Position numbers and translations under genes: made by a program
The notes under the pieces: generated by a model
Told to the model about the DNA's origin: nothing
The model's database searches: none
What the model saw: the letters and a program-made list of their open reading frames with translations, nothing else
Source: Combretum micranthum
Lineage: Eukaryota > Streptophyta > Magnoliopsida > Myrtales > Combretaceae
Reading direction: 5' to 3'
Assembly (NCBI GenBank): GCA_024138025.1
Contig: JAMXBD010003377.1
Coordinates: 1 to 64,000, forward strand
Length of the DNA: 64,000 nt
Shown: piece by piece, positions 37,162 to 49,382 of the stretch
How the letters are laid out: every line of letters starts with the position of its first letter
Numbering within the stretch: position 1 is the first letter of the stretch

Positions 37162-39059
37162 GACAAGGGTACCAATAGGTTTTTTTATTTCTTAAAAACT
37201 CGGGGCTATACTTCAATTATATAGAATTTTGTGTCATATTTAGATCATTTAAAAGACAATAAGATGATTTAGGTATTTTGAATAATCAACTTATTTTATT
37301 AATGTGTTGATGAATCGAATTAAACTCGCGTCAAACATAAATCTCTTTCCATTTTCATTTTATTCCTGCATTTTGGGTTACGAGATGTAGGAATTGTTGA
37401 AAAATAAAAAAAAAAAAATCAAAAAACTAAATTGAAACTAGAAAAACTTATTTGTAAAATTATGATCAAACAGTCATGAGTGTCGATTTAAAGTTAGAGT
37501 TTTTATTTTTTTTTTCAATTTGTGGTTTTTGGTCTTAGTTCCTAAATGATGATTATGAATTAACATACTAAAAAATTAATGATTTCAGTTCAGTCTATAA
37601 AAAAAAAAAATGGTTAATTGGTTAATTGAACCATGTGACCCTAATGAGATGTCTGGATGTGAATTTTACCCCCTTCTTCACAAATAAAAAATACAATATG
37701 TTATATATCATCATGTATAAATTTTCCTAATAACATGGCCAAACTGATCACATTCCTATATTGCAAATGCTTTGACGATATTTGATTTATATACAGGTAA
37801 CGATTCATTTCAAAAAACAATCACATTTATTCTCTACAATAAAGTGGTCAATTACGTTCATTTCAAATCCTAGTATATCGATTAAAGGAAAAAAAGGTAT
37901 AAAAACTGTTGGACTATTCATAACAATCAACTTATCTTATTATTTGCAATATGTCTTAGAATGTTTGGTTCAAACAGTTATATGGTCCAGTCATGTGGTG
38001 CTTTAATATTATGAATTTCTCTTTGTAACTTTTTTCTAAATTGTTTTGTTTTTTTTTTTTGTCATATTTGACATGCCGTATCTTTTACGTTGTCCACATA
38101 TCTGTTCATTCAAAATATATGACAACGACTGCCGTAACAGGAGGAATCAAGTATCATCTCATCTATATATATACATGGGAATTTTTTTTTTTTTTCCTTT
38201 TCATCCTAGATTGATGGAAGGGATGGATTTATTTATAGTTATCCTATATTTTCACACCAGAAGAAAACCGTTCTTTTTGTCTCTAAAAATACATTTTTAT
38301 CGTAAAAATTATCATAGTTAATTTCATTCGTAGTAATTAAACTCCTTTTACCAATATTTTATAATAAATTTTTTTTCTCAAAAATTCAATTTTCCAATTT
38401 TTGTTTTTTAGTGTCATTCGTGTTTACAAATATCGTTTTCTAAAGCCTAAGTATTGTTTGACTAATTCCTTTTTTCCCTCCTCTATTTACTCAGGTTATA
38501 ATGGACAATGGAATAGTTGAAGTTACTTTGTCTACTCATGGTGGTGATGTAATAGGTATCAAGTACAAAGGAATTGACAATTTACTTGAAACTAAAAACG
38601 CCCAGAATTTCAGAGGGTACCAATTCTATTCGCAGAAAATTCCTTTTGTTCCTATAAGCTATCTATTCTTAATTTATACATCCCGTTCCTACTCCAATTT
38701 ATAATATATACAATTAATGCATAAAAAAAAGGCAATTTATTTTTTATCAATAATTTTTAGTAACAAATTTATTTTGCTGATGGTTCTTTACATTTATTGA
38801 TGTAAAACTTATCTTTTCATTGCAACAATGGCTCTTCGCAATATTTCTAGTTTTTCTTTTTTTTATTATCCATTAAGAATTTTTCTTCTAAGTAAAGGAA
38901 GAACTTAATATAATTATATTATTTGTTGATCAATTAAATATATAGGAAAGTCACTAAACATCTGCTTGATATACGAACCTATTAATGTAATCTTGCTAGT
39001 AAAATAAAAGATTTCTAACTTATATGTTTTTCATTTTTCACATGGTAAGAAACTATAGC

Positions 39060-39214
39060 CACTATAGGAAAACTGACCTTTAGAGATAGAAATTTTAAAA
39101 TAGAAAATAGGTAAAATAAATTTTATAAATAGAATCAGTGATGATGATTTTTATAATAAAAATTTATGTTTAAAGATGTAATTTTTATCTCTAAAACTCA
39201 TATTTCTTGCAGTG
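39060..39214. mobile_element. CACTA-type MITE in intron 3
   Basis: A 155-bp element with ends CACTATAGGAAAACTGACC and, in reverse complement, CACTGCAAGAAATATGAG, flanked by the identical triplet AGC on both sides. Inside each end is TTTAGAGATAGAAATT or its inverse, related to the subterminal TTTAGAGACAGAA of the 2-kb element at 29454. It belongs to the same family as the MITEs at 26392 and 31829. Confidence 0.88.
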
Positions 39215-40453
39215 AGCAGTTAAAATCTAAGGAAGTCTATAATACTATCATTGTTAATGCTGAATAATAATAACATTATAATATCATATTGTGGTAACTG
39301 TTATTGCAATGTTGCTTGTATTTATCTAATCTCTACAAAACATTTGTGCATTTCAGGTATTGGGATGTGGTCTGGAACTGGCCGAGCAAATCAGATCACA
39401 CCGACACGTAAATATATATATATTTAATTCAAAAGCAAAAATCTTTGTAAATTAATTGATAGAATAATGACATGGTAAATATTTCAGGTTGAATTTCGGA
39501 CACATATCATTCTCAACTATAGTGAAAAACGATGACCAAGTAGAATTGTCGTTTGCTAGAACTTGGAATAAGGCTTCAGACCCAGACACAGTCCCTCTTA
39601 TTGTGGACAAAAGGTAGTTTTAATTTAGTTTCTAATGTATGAATGTATTATTGAAACATTAAATATTTAATTATTCGAAATATTATTATTATTTTTTGTT
39701 TTTGTGTGTGTATATAGGTACATAATGCGACGAGGCAAGTCTGGTTTCTACACATATGCCGTATTCGAGCGCCCACAAGGGTGGCCAGACTTTGACTTGG
39801 TTCAAGCAAGAGTTGTTTATAAACTGAACAGAGAAAAGTAAACGAAACCTTCCATTATATTATCATCTGTTCTGTTGATAGTGTTTATCTAAGTGCTTGC
39901 ATGCGTGCTTGTATGCTGAACAAAATATCCAAATCAAAATAGCTTTTTATGAGTTACTTGAAATAATTTATCTTTTTTTCTTTTTTGAAGAAAATATTTA
40001 CAAATAAATAATTCTCTTATGCTTCTTTTTTCTACAATTTTCTTTCTAGATTTCACTATATGGCAATTTCGGACAAAAGGCAAAGGATTATGCCCACAGC
40101 ACATGATCGTGAAACTGGTCGAGAGCTTGACTATGGTGAGGCTGTTCTTTTGACCAATCCATCCAATGATGACCTGAAAGGAGAGGTACTAATTATAGTT
40201 TATTTAATATCAAGTAGCATCGATATAAATAACCAATGAATGCCGTTTGCAGTTTACATATAATCACTTATGCTTGGGACACTTTTATAAGGTACCCTAG
40301 TAAAAGATAACCGAGACTCAAAACATCATACAATAGGAGAGAGAGAAGAGATGACAAATGATCGTGGTGTGTAACATGGAAAACCATATTAGGATTTACA
40401 AGAAAATATAAAGTGAGAATATGAGTACGTGGCATCAAAACTCAAGAAAAAAA

Positions 40454-41056
40454 ATGATAATATCAAAAATGGTACCTGAATTTTTGCAAAAAATTCACTC
40501 AAGTAAATTTGGGTCTGTTTGGATTGTCTGTTTTTCATCTGTATCTGTATCTTTTTTTAAAATGATATGTGTAAATATATCCGATTTGCATCTAAATTTT
40601 ATCTATATTTGTTTTATTTGATCTTTTGATTAGAACTGTCAACTTTTTTTTATCTATATCTATTTCTTGATAAATAATTTGTTATAAAAAAGTTTGAAAA
40701 AGTGTCTGTATCTGTCGAAAAAAAGTCAAAACAAACAGACCCTTGATTTTAAACAATTTAGTACCTAAAGCAAGTTTTCAAGTACCTTTTTTTTTCTTTA
40801 CCTGACGTTTGGTTTTGACAATGTTAGTACATAAATCAAGTTTTCACATACATTTTTCCTACTTGAATCAAGTTCAATTAAGTATAAAAAATGTAATTAA
40901 AAACTTTCTTCAGATACCAAAAATATGAAAACCAAACGCTATGCACATGATTGAACTTTTTGCAAAAGTTCTAGTTCCAAATCATTCAAAATCCAAATTT
41001 CAAGTATTGATTGAACTTTTTACGAAAATTCAGGTTTCATTTATTACATTAATCCC
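40454..41056. mobile_element. Fold-back element, copy 4, in intron 7
   Basis: Left words GATAATATCAAAAATGGTAC and CTGAATTTTTGCAAAAAATT are mirrored on the right by TTTTTACGAAAATTCAGG and TTCATTTATTACATTAATCC. It is the same family as the three copies at 12.3-13.5 kb and is split by a younger MITE at 40511-40742. It lies in the 1.57-kb intron 7 of the lyase-like gene. Confidence 0.55.
40511..40742. mobile_element. MITE nested in a fold-back element
   Basis: A 232-bp element with ends GGGTCTGTTTGGATTGTC and, in reverse complement, GGGTCTGTTTGTTTTGACTT. The subterminal words ATCTGTATCTGT and their inverse near the right end strengthen the pairing. No clear target duplication was found. Related ends occur at 10903-11080. 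Confidence 0.65.
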
Positions 41057-44000
41057 AAAGGAAAAAAAAATTGCAACAAGAGTTAGCTGGGATCACACAT
41101 AAATATCCATCATTATGATTCAAGACTTAGTCAAAAACCCTTAGAAAATCTCTCCTTTGATAATTCACAAATGTCACTAATGACATTAAGCTAATCTTGA
41201 ATTAAACCCTAAACACTTTTTACACGTTCCAATTAGAATTTGGACAAACAAAACAAAATCAAAATGCCCAAAATAGGAATGTATTGAATAGATAAAACAA
41301 TAAAATAGATTGGAAAACTGTAAGGACCTGAATTCAACCTGTTGGATAGGTTTTGAGTTGTTGAACCACCATATCACTCACCTCCCTATGTTATTATTGG
41401 ATGGTGAAGTAGTTGTTCCTCTTCTATAGGAACCTCATCAATTATGTTCCTATGCTGCAATAATACATCCATTTCTTTTATGGAAAATGAGTCATATATG
41501 ATAAGAACTAACTAGCGCTCGCACACACACATATATATCATTTAATATCTTCCATACACGATGATTCTCATTTTTTTATTTTTTTTTTACAAAAGTTATG
41601 CATGTTATTAGATTGGTTCTCTATTTAATTATTTGGAAAGGATAAATATGATGTGGTTGAAGCCTATGTCTTTTGCATGCTTTGTATGTTCTAAAAACTT
41701 TTGTGTGCATAAAATAGTTATAGGTATCACGATAGATAAATGTGTATGATGATTTATAGGTTGATGACAAATATCAATATTCATGCGAGAATATGAATAA
41801 TAAGGTACATGGATGGATATGCAATGATCCATCCATAGGATTCTGGATGATCACACCTAGTAATGAATTTCGTACATCAGGACCTACCAAGCAAGATCTT
41901 ACCTCTCATGCTGGACCTGTCACACTCAATGTAAGTGATAATTCTTAAATTATCTTTTATTATTATAAAAGGAAGTGCCTTTATTTTTGCAAGATATCTT
42001 GGAAAAATCTTGGATTTATTATTTAAAGAAAAAGGTTAATTAGAGTAGAATAACTTATATTATTTTTTTCACTGTCGATTCAAAAGATTCAATTCCTAAT
42101 TAGTTTAATGTTTTTTAATTCTGCGTAGATGTTTATGAGCAATCATTACGCTGGAAAGGATGTCAATACCGAGTTTCGTAATGGGGAACCATGGAAAAAG
42201 GTTTTTGGCCTGTTTTTATCTATCTTAACAATGGCTCGCCTAATGTTGGCTCACGACAACTTTGGCATGATGCCAAAAATCAGGTATCATTTTACTACTG
42301 AAGAGAATAAATTAGGTCTATAGTCATATTATCAAGATGTCAAAGTTTTAAACAGATCGTGTGAAAATAATAATAATAATAATAATAATTCTTTACTTAT
42401 TATAATATTTCAAAGTCACATTATATGATTTTGTCCCTTTCGGAGGATGATCTAATATATTTTACATGACTCCATTAAAACATTGATATTTACACATGTT
42501 TACTGTTCAAACTTCCTAACGAATTTACCCTCGTAGTTTTATTCTCATATTAACTTCCGCGGTAAGCCTCTATGTTGAATCGATTCTCTAAAATGCCTTA
42601 TTAGTATATTTGACCATCTTTTATGTAACATTTATAAGGAAAATTCACGCTAATCTCATTAGCCTGGTTTTTCCTACATAATTTCTCTTTATATATATAT
42701 ATATATATATATATTACTTAGAACTTTCTCATTTTAATTGCTTTAGATGTTGATAGAGAGGAAAAATTGGCCATATGATTCATTGCTTCCAAAGATTTTC
42801 CTTCGAGTAGTGATCGCGGAGCTGTTGCTGGCCAATTAATGATTCTTGACAGGTCAGATCCATCTCTTACCTTATGCAAGCATTATCCAACATTGCACTT
42901 AGGTTTATGGTGTATATTTCAATAAAGTGGCAATAAAACCTTGAGCTTGATATCAATGTATGTTTAGATAAAAAAAGAATCTTATGGTTGGGATGATTTT
43001 CGTTTGACAACATGGGACCAACACCTAAGCATGTATAGTTGCTATTGGAAGAGGGATGTGCTACTATCTTAGTTGATGTGCTCACTAGTGGTAGTAGATA
43101 GCCACTTAACGTGGCGCCAACCTATTAAAAAGTTTTCTTTTTTTTTTTTAAATAAAAATTAATTTTTCCTATAGGTATTTACATAAAACATACATTTGGG
43201 GCGACTCAGCTTTCGTGGGTTTAGCAGCACCAGGAGAAGCAGGATCATGGCAAATGGAAACAAAGGTAATTTATTGGCTAAAAACATTAACCAATTGTGG
43301 GCAACAACTGACGATGTTTTATTATTGTCAAATCTTAACTTTTCTTTTTCAAGTAGGGATATCAATTCTGGAATCGAGCTCAAAGAAAGGGGTATTTTCA
43401 AATAAAGAATGTTCGAGTAGGAGAATATAATTTATTTGCGTGGATACCTGGTATTCTTGGAGATTATAGATATGAGGGAAATATTACTATTAGAGCAGGT
43501 ATATGATTTACACTCAATTGAATATTCTAGGTAAATTTGGTTATAATTATATATGAAACAGTACGCTATTTTTATATTATTGCACCTATAAGCTTAAAGT
43601 CATAAATTTATCATGCATTAGAAGCTATAATGTTTTTGTGTATCATATTGACGAATATGTCGATAGTCTATTTATTGGAGCAATGCCAACATTGTCTTTG
43701 TTGAAATTTTAATGAGGAAGGCATTAAATATTGGCGACCATATATCATTATAAACATATGCATAATTGCATCTTTATTTATGTTTCATATCTTGTTTTTG
43801 CAATTCTATATATTTATTAACATTTTAGTAGACATAGGCCCTATTTACATATATTTGTAATGTACATCTATCATTGTACCTTTTGATAATTTGTATAAGT
43901 GTGTATATATATTGAATAAAAAATATTCTTTATGTAGGATCTGAAATCAATCTGGGTCAACTAATATTTACACCACCAAGACATGGTCCTACTTTATGGC

Positions 44001-45112
44001 AAATTGGAACCCCAGATCGCATGGCTGCCGAATTCTATGTGCCCCTCCAATTCCAAAACTTATGAATAAACTCTACAGTGAACTTAAAATTGACAGGTTG
44101 ATTCCACTTGCCTAGTATATGAATCTATTACGTATCATTCTATTCATTATCATTTTCTAACTCTCCTTTTTGCACATTAGATTTAGACAGTACGGTTTAT
44201 GGACTCGGTACGAAGAATTTTATCCAAATAGTGATCTTGTTTATACAATAGGAGAAAGTAATTATGAAAGAGATTGGTTTTACGCACAAGTAACAAGGTA
44301 TTTAATATTTTCTTTATCAAGTCTTGAGAGAACAAATGTTTTTCTTTTATCATCTTTTAGTTATTCTAACCTAAGTCATTTCCTTTCTTGTAGGAGTGTG
44401 GAAAATAATAAATTTATCCCAACTACGTGGCAAATCAAATTTAAGCTGCATAATGTGACGCAAGATGCAAATTATAAGCTCCAATTAGCATTGGCATCTG
44501 CTACTCAATCAAAATTGGAGGTTTGAAATGATTTCTTAAGTAATTTTCCTATGAGTATCATTCATTTGCTCCAAGAAATCTTTGTAATGGGTCTTAATTA
44601 TTCATTGACGTAGAGTGTTATATATACATATATATAACTCATCCAATGTGAAAATCTTCGCTAAGGATAGTTTAGGATATTTATGCTCTTTCAAACAATT
44701 TTTGTCATTAAAATGCACACTTAAATAATCACTAATGCAAAGTGAAATAATTGCTTTACATAAAAGTTGTATTTTAAAGATTTAAAAAAAAAAACTCACA
44801 ATATAAAGGTTTTTCAAGACCAATAGCTCATTGAAAAATATTAGAGCAATAATTAACGTACTTCAATTCACCTTGTAGGTACGATTTAATAACCAAAGGT
44901 TAGAAGAGCCCCACTTTTCCACCGGAAATATAGGTTGGGATAATGCCATAGCAAGACATGGCATTCATGGACTCTACTGGCACTTCAAGGTTGATGTACC
45001 AAGTGCTCTTCTTCACATTGGATATAATACTATATTTCTTACCCAAGCTAGAGCAGAAACCAAATTTCAAGGAGTGATGTATGACTACATTCGTTTTGAA
45101 GGACCCCCATAG

Positions 45113-46444
45113 TGTCCTATATTATATATACAATCTAGGATTTATTGATTAGAAAATAGAATATCCATCAACATAGGATAAATAAAATCGTTCTTCTCTT
45201 GTAGAATTTTGTATTAGTATGGAAGTATGTAGGTTGTTCTTGGTGCCCTAATATACTAAGAATTTTTTTGCAATAGGTGAAAAAGAAAAAAGATATATGT
45301 ACGTGCTTTTGATAGCTAAGAATTGTTTGTACATCTTTTTTCCGCAACTAGATAAATATGTTAATATAGAATATATTATGTTAGAAATACGGTGTTATCA
45401 TATTAATATGATTTAATGTAAATTTATATATTTATTGGTAAATGTAAAATTCGGTAACTAAATTTGGCACAAAATTCAATTTGTACCCTAAAGTTTGCAG
45501 TAGTTAAATTAATACCTAATCAAATTTTATACGGCTATTTGTACCATTTCATCAACATCATTTACTACAAGAATTTCAACATTTAATGACGTTTGCAAAT
45601 TTTTTAAACACCAGTAAATATTATTTGTTTTAGTAATGTTTATCTAACATCATAAAAGCCATTTTATTAGAGAAGTTTGTGACAATTAAGAAAATTGAAA
45701 TAAGACGATTTGATTTGTAACATTTCTTATAGTAAACACATAAAAGCTCTTAGATTTTTAACCTACATTATCCTTAAAATCGCTTAGAGAATCCTTATAT
45801 CCCAAGTTCTCAACTTTCGACATAAAATGTTCTTAACCAATAAAGTCGGCCCTTAGCTAAGTGGGATCCTTTAAATTTTACGAAGTTTATTGGATCTACT
45901 AAAAGTCAAGTCCAATAAAATATAATTTATACCAAGGAACTTTTTTCAAGAACCCTGTGGATAAGGTGGATTGCTTAATAATAATTTTAAAAAATCATTG
46001 AAAATGAAGGCAAATATATTATATCTATGATTTCAAAAGTTTTATTCGAGTGACATAATGTTAGTTTTAAAATATTGTATTTATTGCACAATCTAATGCA
46101 AAGCTACAAAATATTCACATAATTTTACTATTACATGCATATGTAACTTTTTTAAGTAGACATATGTCTTCGCAAAAGCTTAACTTTTACGAAATATCCA
46201 TAAGAAATTATTGCAGAATTTAAAATGCGTGTGTATATATATTGAAAGTTCATGTGATATCGATTTAAGTAGGGGTGAGTATGAACCGGTTTGATACGGA
46301 TTTTACTAAAAAAGAACCAAACCATAATTTATTATTCGACTTTCTTTTGTTTTAAACTGAACCATTAAATAACAGTTTGGTTTTTATTAGTAATTTTTCA
46401 AAACATTAAATAACGGTTTGGTTTGGTTCGAATTATGAATTAGA
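45113..46444. other. 3' flank of the lyase-like gene; no gene
   Basis: AT-rich. The presumed 3' UTR carries AATAAA at 45179-45185. A fragment related to the fold-back family is visible at about 45435-45550, and a GGTTTGGTTTGGTTCG-rich dispersed repeat at 46270-46440. Confidence 0.4.
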
Positions 46445-46880
46445 TGAAAATTGTAGGTCTAAAAAAATAACTAAGAGGGGTGAATTGGTCATTGTTAGAC
46501 GTTTAAAATTTCATCTTTCAATTAAAACAACCCCTTTGGTTCATAAGTTTAATGGCTTAAAACAATTAAGATCAAGCACAAGTAATAATAGAGTATGAAA
46601 ATTAAAAAGATTAGAGAAGAGAAAAGTGCTCAGGTATTTATAGAGGTCCTTCCTTAGAAGTCATTTATCTCTTCTAGCTCCAAGCTAAGGACCACGTCTT
46701 CTATAGAAGTATGTTCCCCCTACATTTAATTAAACAAAGATTACAAGTGTTTGTCAAAGTATAATTGTTGGACCCAATTCCCCTTGATTAGCTAATCTAG
46801 CTAAACCTTAGCTAATTGTTGAACTTCAAGGTCAACTTATAATCTAAAAGTCATGCCAACACAGCATTATAATCACAATC
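46445..46880 (-). repeat. Possible copia LTR fragment
   Basis: TGAAAATTGTAGG followed by CTAAGAGGGGTGAATTGG resembles the end of the copia LTRs at 49306 and 56149 (TGAAAACGTAGGAATGC, then GAGGGTGAATTGAG). Only one end is visible and the interior is diverged. It is useful as evidence that GGGGTGAATTG is the family norm at the site that is a long G run in the LTR at 49306. Confidence 0.35.
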
Positions 46881-47248
46881 TGATCAAGGTAAAAATAAAT
46901 TGCATCAAGATGGAATCAAAAGAAATTGCAAAACATCTTGTCAAAAATGTTGGTGAAGAAGATAATGCCACTCTTGAAAATTCGTGATAATGTCTTGGGG
47001 TTATTGTATATCTAACTTTTGAATCCTTTAAGCTTTTATATGATGTTGTTGCAATGGATAGATATGAATAAAAATCATGTCTTCTTTTGAATGTTCAATA
47101 CCCCCCATATCTCTCTTAGTTCAACTTGTGTTTATCTTCAACCAATCTTTTGAAAATTTGAATTATGACTTGATATATTTTTCTTTTTCCCATGTCCCTT
47201 ATTGCTTCCATAAAGATCTCTTGATATTTATCTTCAATATTTATCCAT

Positions 47249-48900
47249 TGTCATGCCCCAAAGGGTACCTTAGTTGTTACAACCTGCTATGAATGCTCAT
47301 ATCAGTCACAATAGCATTCATGAAGCGTCTTAACTACAATACCTAGGAATTAAACCAAGCATTTTAACAAAGCAAGGCTTTACAGATATTGTCTCATCAT
47401 CACAATAGTTGGCTTTCTTAACTACAATTAGATAATAACAAAAATTATAGTATGTCCAAAAAGACTTAAACATCAAGATGTATCACAGGTAGTTCCTTTA
47501 TCCAACCTCTCTTGCAAAAATTTCCCCAAGAATTCCAAAATCAGTTAGCTTATCAAAGTGGTGCACCAGGCTGAGTTATAAACCTATCTTGGGGTACCTG
47601 AATGATGAGTCAAACTATAAGGGGTGAGAAATACCATAAATTAATGAGATGAGAGTGCAATATCCTCATTACCACTTAACACACAAGCAAACAAGTTATC
47701 AAACATATGCTATACATATACAACCATATACAATGCAAACATCACATGTAGTCTTCCGGTAACCGGCATAAGGAATAGGATTTAACCCCTCCTTGACCTA
47801 GGGTTTTGGGAATACTTAGTTCCATTAGCATCTAGGTCATCTAAACTTAAATTCACTTATCGCAAGTCCCACGGTGGCCTTAAGGTGCTCAATCCAGGGG
47901 TGGCTAACAATTAGACTCGAGACAATGGTTTGACTTGGTTTTGTAGTCCGCAACTTCCCTATATCATTTAGTTCGTTCTATAAAATTGGAACTTAACTTA
48001 ACTTAATTTTTCCTCATGGAGGCATTAAGGTGCTTAATCCAAAGGTATCTTAACTTAAATGAAGTAGATATATTCATAATTTAGATTTTCCTATCATTCC
48101 ATCGTCGACCGGAGACGGCATATAACATTCAATGTTGTACAATGCATGTCCCTATTTTAATTATAACCCAATAATCATTAATAAATTTAGGGTGATCAAC
48201 CATTATAAATTCCACAATAAACAAGTAAGATATTGGTAAAGGCAATAATTCACAACAGCATCAATTCAAGCAATTCATTCACCAATATTAGTGCCTTATC
48301 ACGCTTTAGGTCCTTTGCATAGCCTTTTCGAACTTAAACCCATATTCTTAGTTTTAAAGCTCAATTCCACGTTTTTTTTTAAAGTGCTTAGTTGAGTTAC
48401 TGAAATGAGTTAAGTGGATTACCGAAGTGGTGGTAAGAATTCCTCAAAAATGGGAAATTTATAACATACACAACCAACTACATAACTTGTGTAGATGGCT
48501 ATTCAATAGTAGAAGTGCTTACATGGCTTGAGATACTAAAACATATTCTAAAGGCTCTACACAACCATTTACGGATAGTTGTGCTCGAAGTGGGTAGACT
48601 AGGTTTGGCATCCATTTTCCTTTATTTCATTCGTTTTTACACATATGCAGGTTGTGTATGGAGGTTGTGTAGGACCTTATTTGCATAAGAAAAAACATGT
48701 TGATAAAGCAATACACATACACGATCAAAGTATATGGGTTGTGTACGAGGGTAATTTATAATTTGATTTACGCCTAGAATACACATTTATAAAATTACCC
48801 ATGCACGACCTTCATACACGGGTCATGTACGGGGTTAAGTAAGACCCATTCTGCATCTAGAATGTCTTAAATAACAAAGTTATTAAACCAGTTTACAATG
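47249..48900 (-). repeat. Possible gypsy LTR fragment or solo LTR
   Basis: TGTCATGCCCCAAAGGG followed by TTACAACCTGC parallels the LTR end of the gypsy element at 22394 (TGTAACGCCCTAAATAAGGC, then TTACAACCCGC). The later GGTGGCCTTAAGGTGC region is also typical of Del-type LTRs. At 48480-48850 short words of the type GGTTGTGTA and CACAACC recur in both orientations. No internal gag-pol and no second LTR are found, and the right end is not fixed. The copia element at 49306 lies close to or inside it. Confidence 0.4.
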
Positions 48901-49305
48901 GCTGTGTAGGATGATTTTCACTTCAAACTCCTTGTGGATGCTCCAATTTGTATTATAAGTCTTGAAACACCTTTATAAATCTTTTTAACTTAAAAATTAC
49001 CACCAACACAACACAGAATAGTAATACAACAGTAATATAACACACAATCAAGCAATAAATCATCAGAAATCCCACTCTCTGTGGCAGCATCGATAGTTAT
49101 CGAAGTAATTAAAGGTTGGCTCGAGAAATCAAAGTTTTCACCTATACAATAAAAGAAAACACTCTTCTACGTTTAAGGAATATAATGTAGTGAGTAAAAA
49201 CTAAAGATTTACGTATAAAACTTAAGAATATTGAATCGACTTTTTTGGCTAAATACTTGATGCTTCGATTTGTCCTAAATTTGAAGGCTAGTGAAATCTT
49301 ATCAA

Positions 49306-49340
49306 TGAAAGTGTGAAAATGCACGATAAAATACTTAAGA

Positions 49341-49382
<42 letters not shown>

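Larger units (their letters stand above)
33387..45112 (+). pseudogene. Rhamnogalacturonate lyase-like gene (PL4), 16 exons, three frame breaks
   Basis: PL4 enzymes cut the rhamnose-galacturonate backbone of pectic rhamnogalacturonan I in the cell wall by beta-elimination. Exons read: 33387-33484, 35841-35910, 38495-38616, 39357-39407, 39488-39613, 39718-39837, 40050-40185, 41760-41930, 42129-42283, 42747-42852, 43175-43265, 43357-43498, 43938-44096, 44181-44297, 44394-44520, 44879-45112. All introns are GT-AG and all phases agree. Exon 1 gives a basic, hydrophobic secretory leader (GWRMLGMSMAVIVSC). Exons 3-11 hold the catalytic region (MDNGIVEVTL, KFHYMAISDKRQR, DDKYQYSCEN, GFWMITPSNE). Exons 12-13 hold a fibronectin-III-like segment (YNLFAWIPGILGDYRY). 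Exons 14-16 hold the carbohydrate-binding-like end (ARHGIHGLYWHF, QGVMYDYIRFEG). One base appears missing near 42208, 42780 and 44043; the first leads to a stop at 42751. Without these the length would be about 675 residues, normal for the family. Exons 1-2 are less certain than 3-16. Young pseudogene or assembly error. Confidence 0.88.

Noticed and set aside
47249..48615. Solo LTR with TCCAT target duplication ending at 48610
   Set aside because: The inverted GGTTGTGTA words continue past this point, so the matching TCCAT is probably chance.
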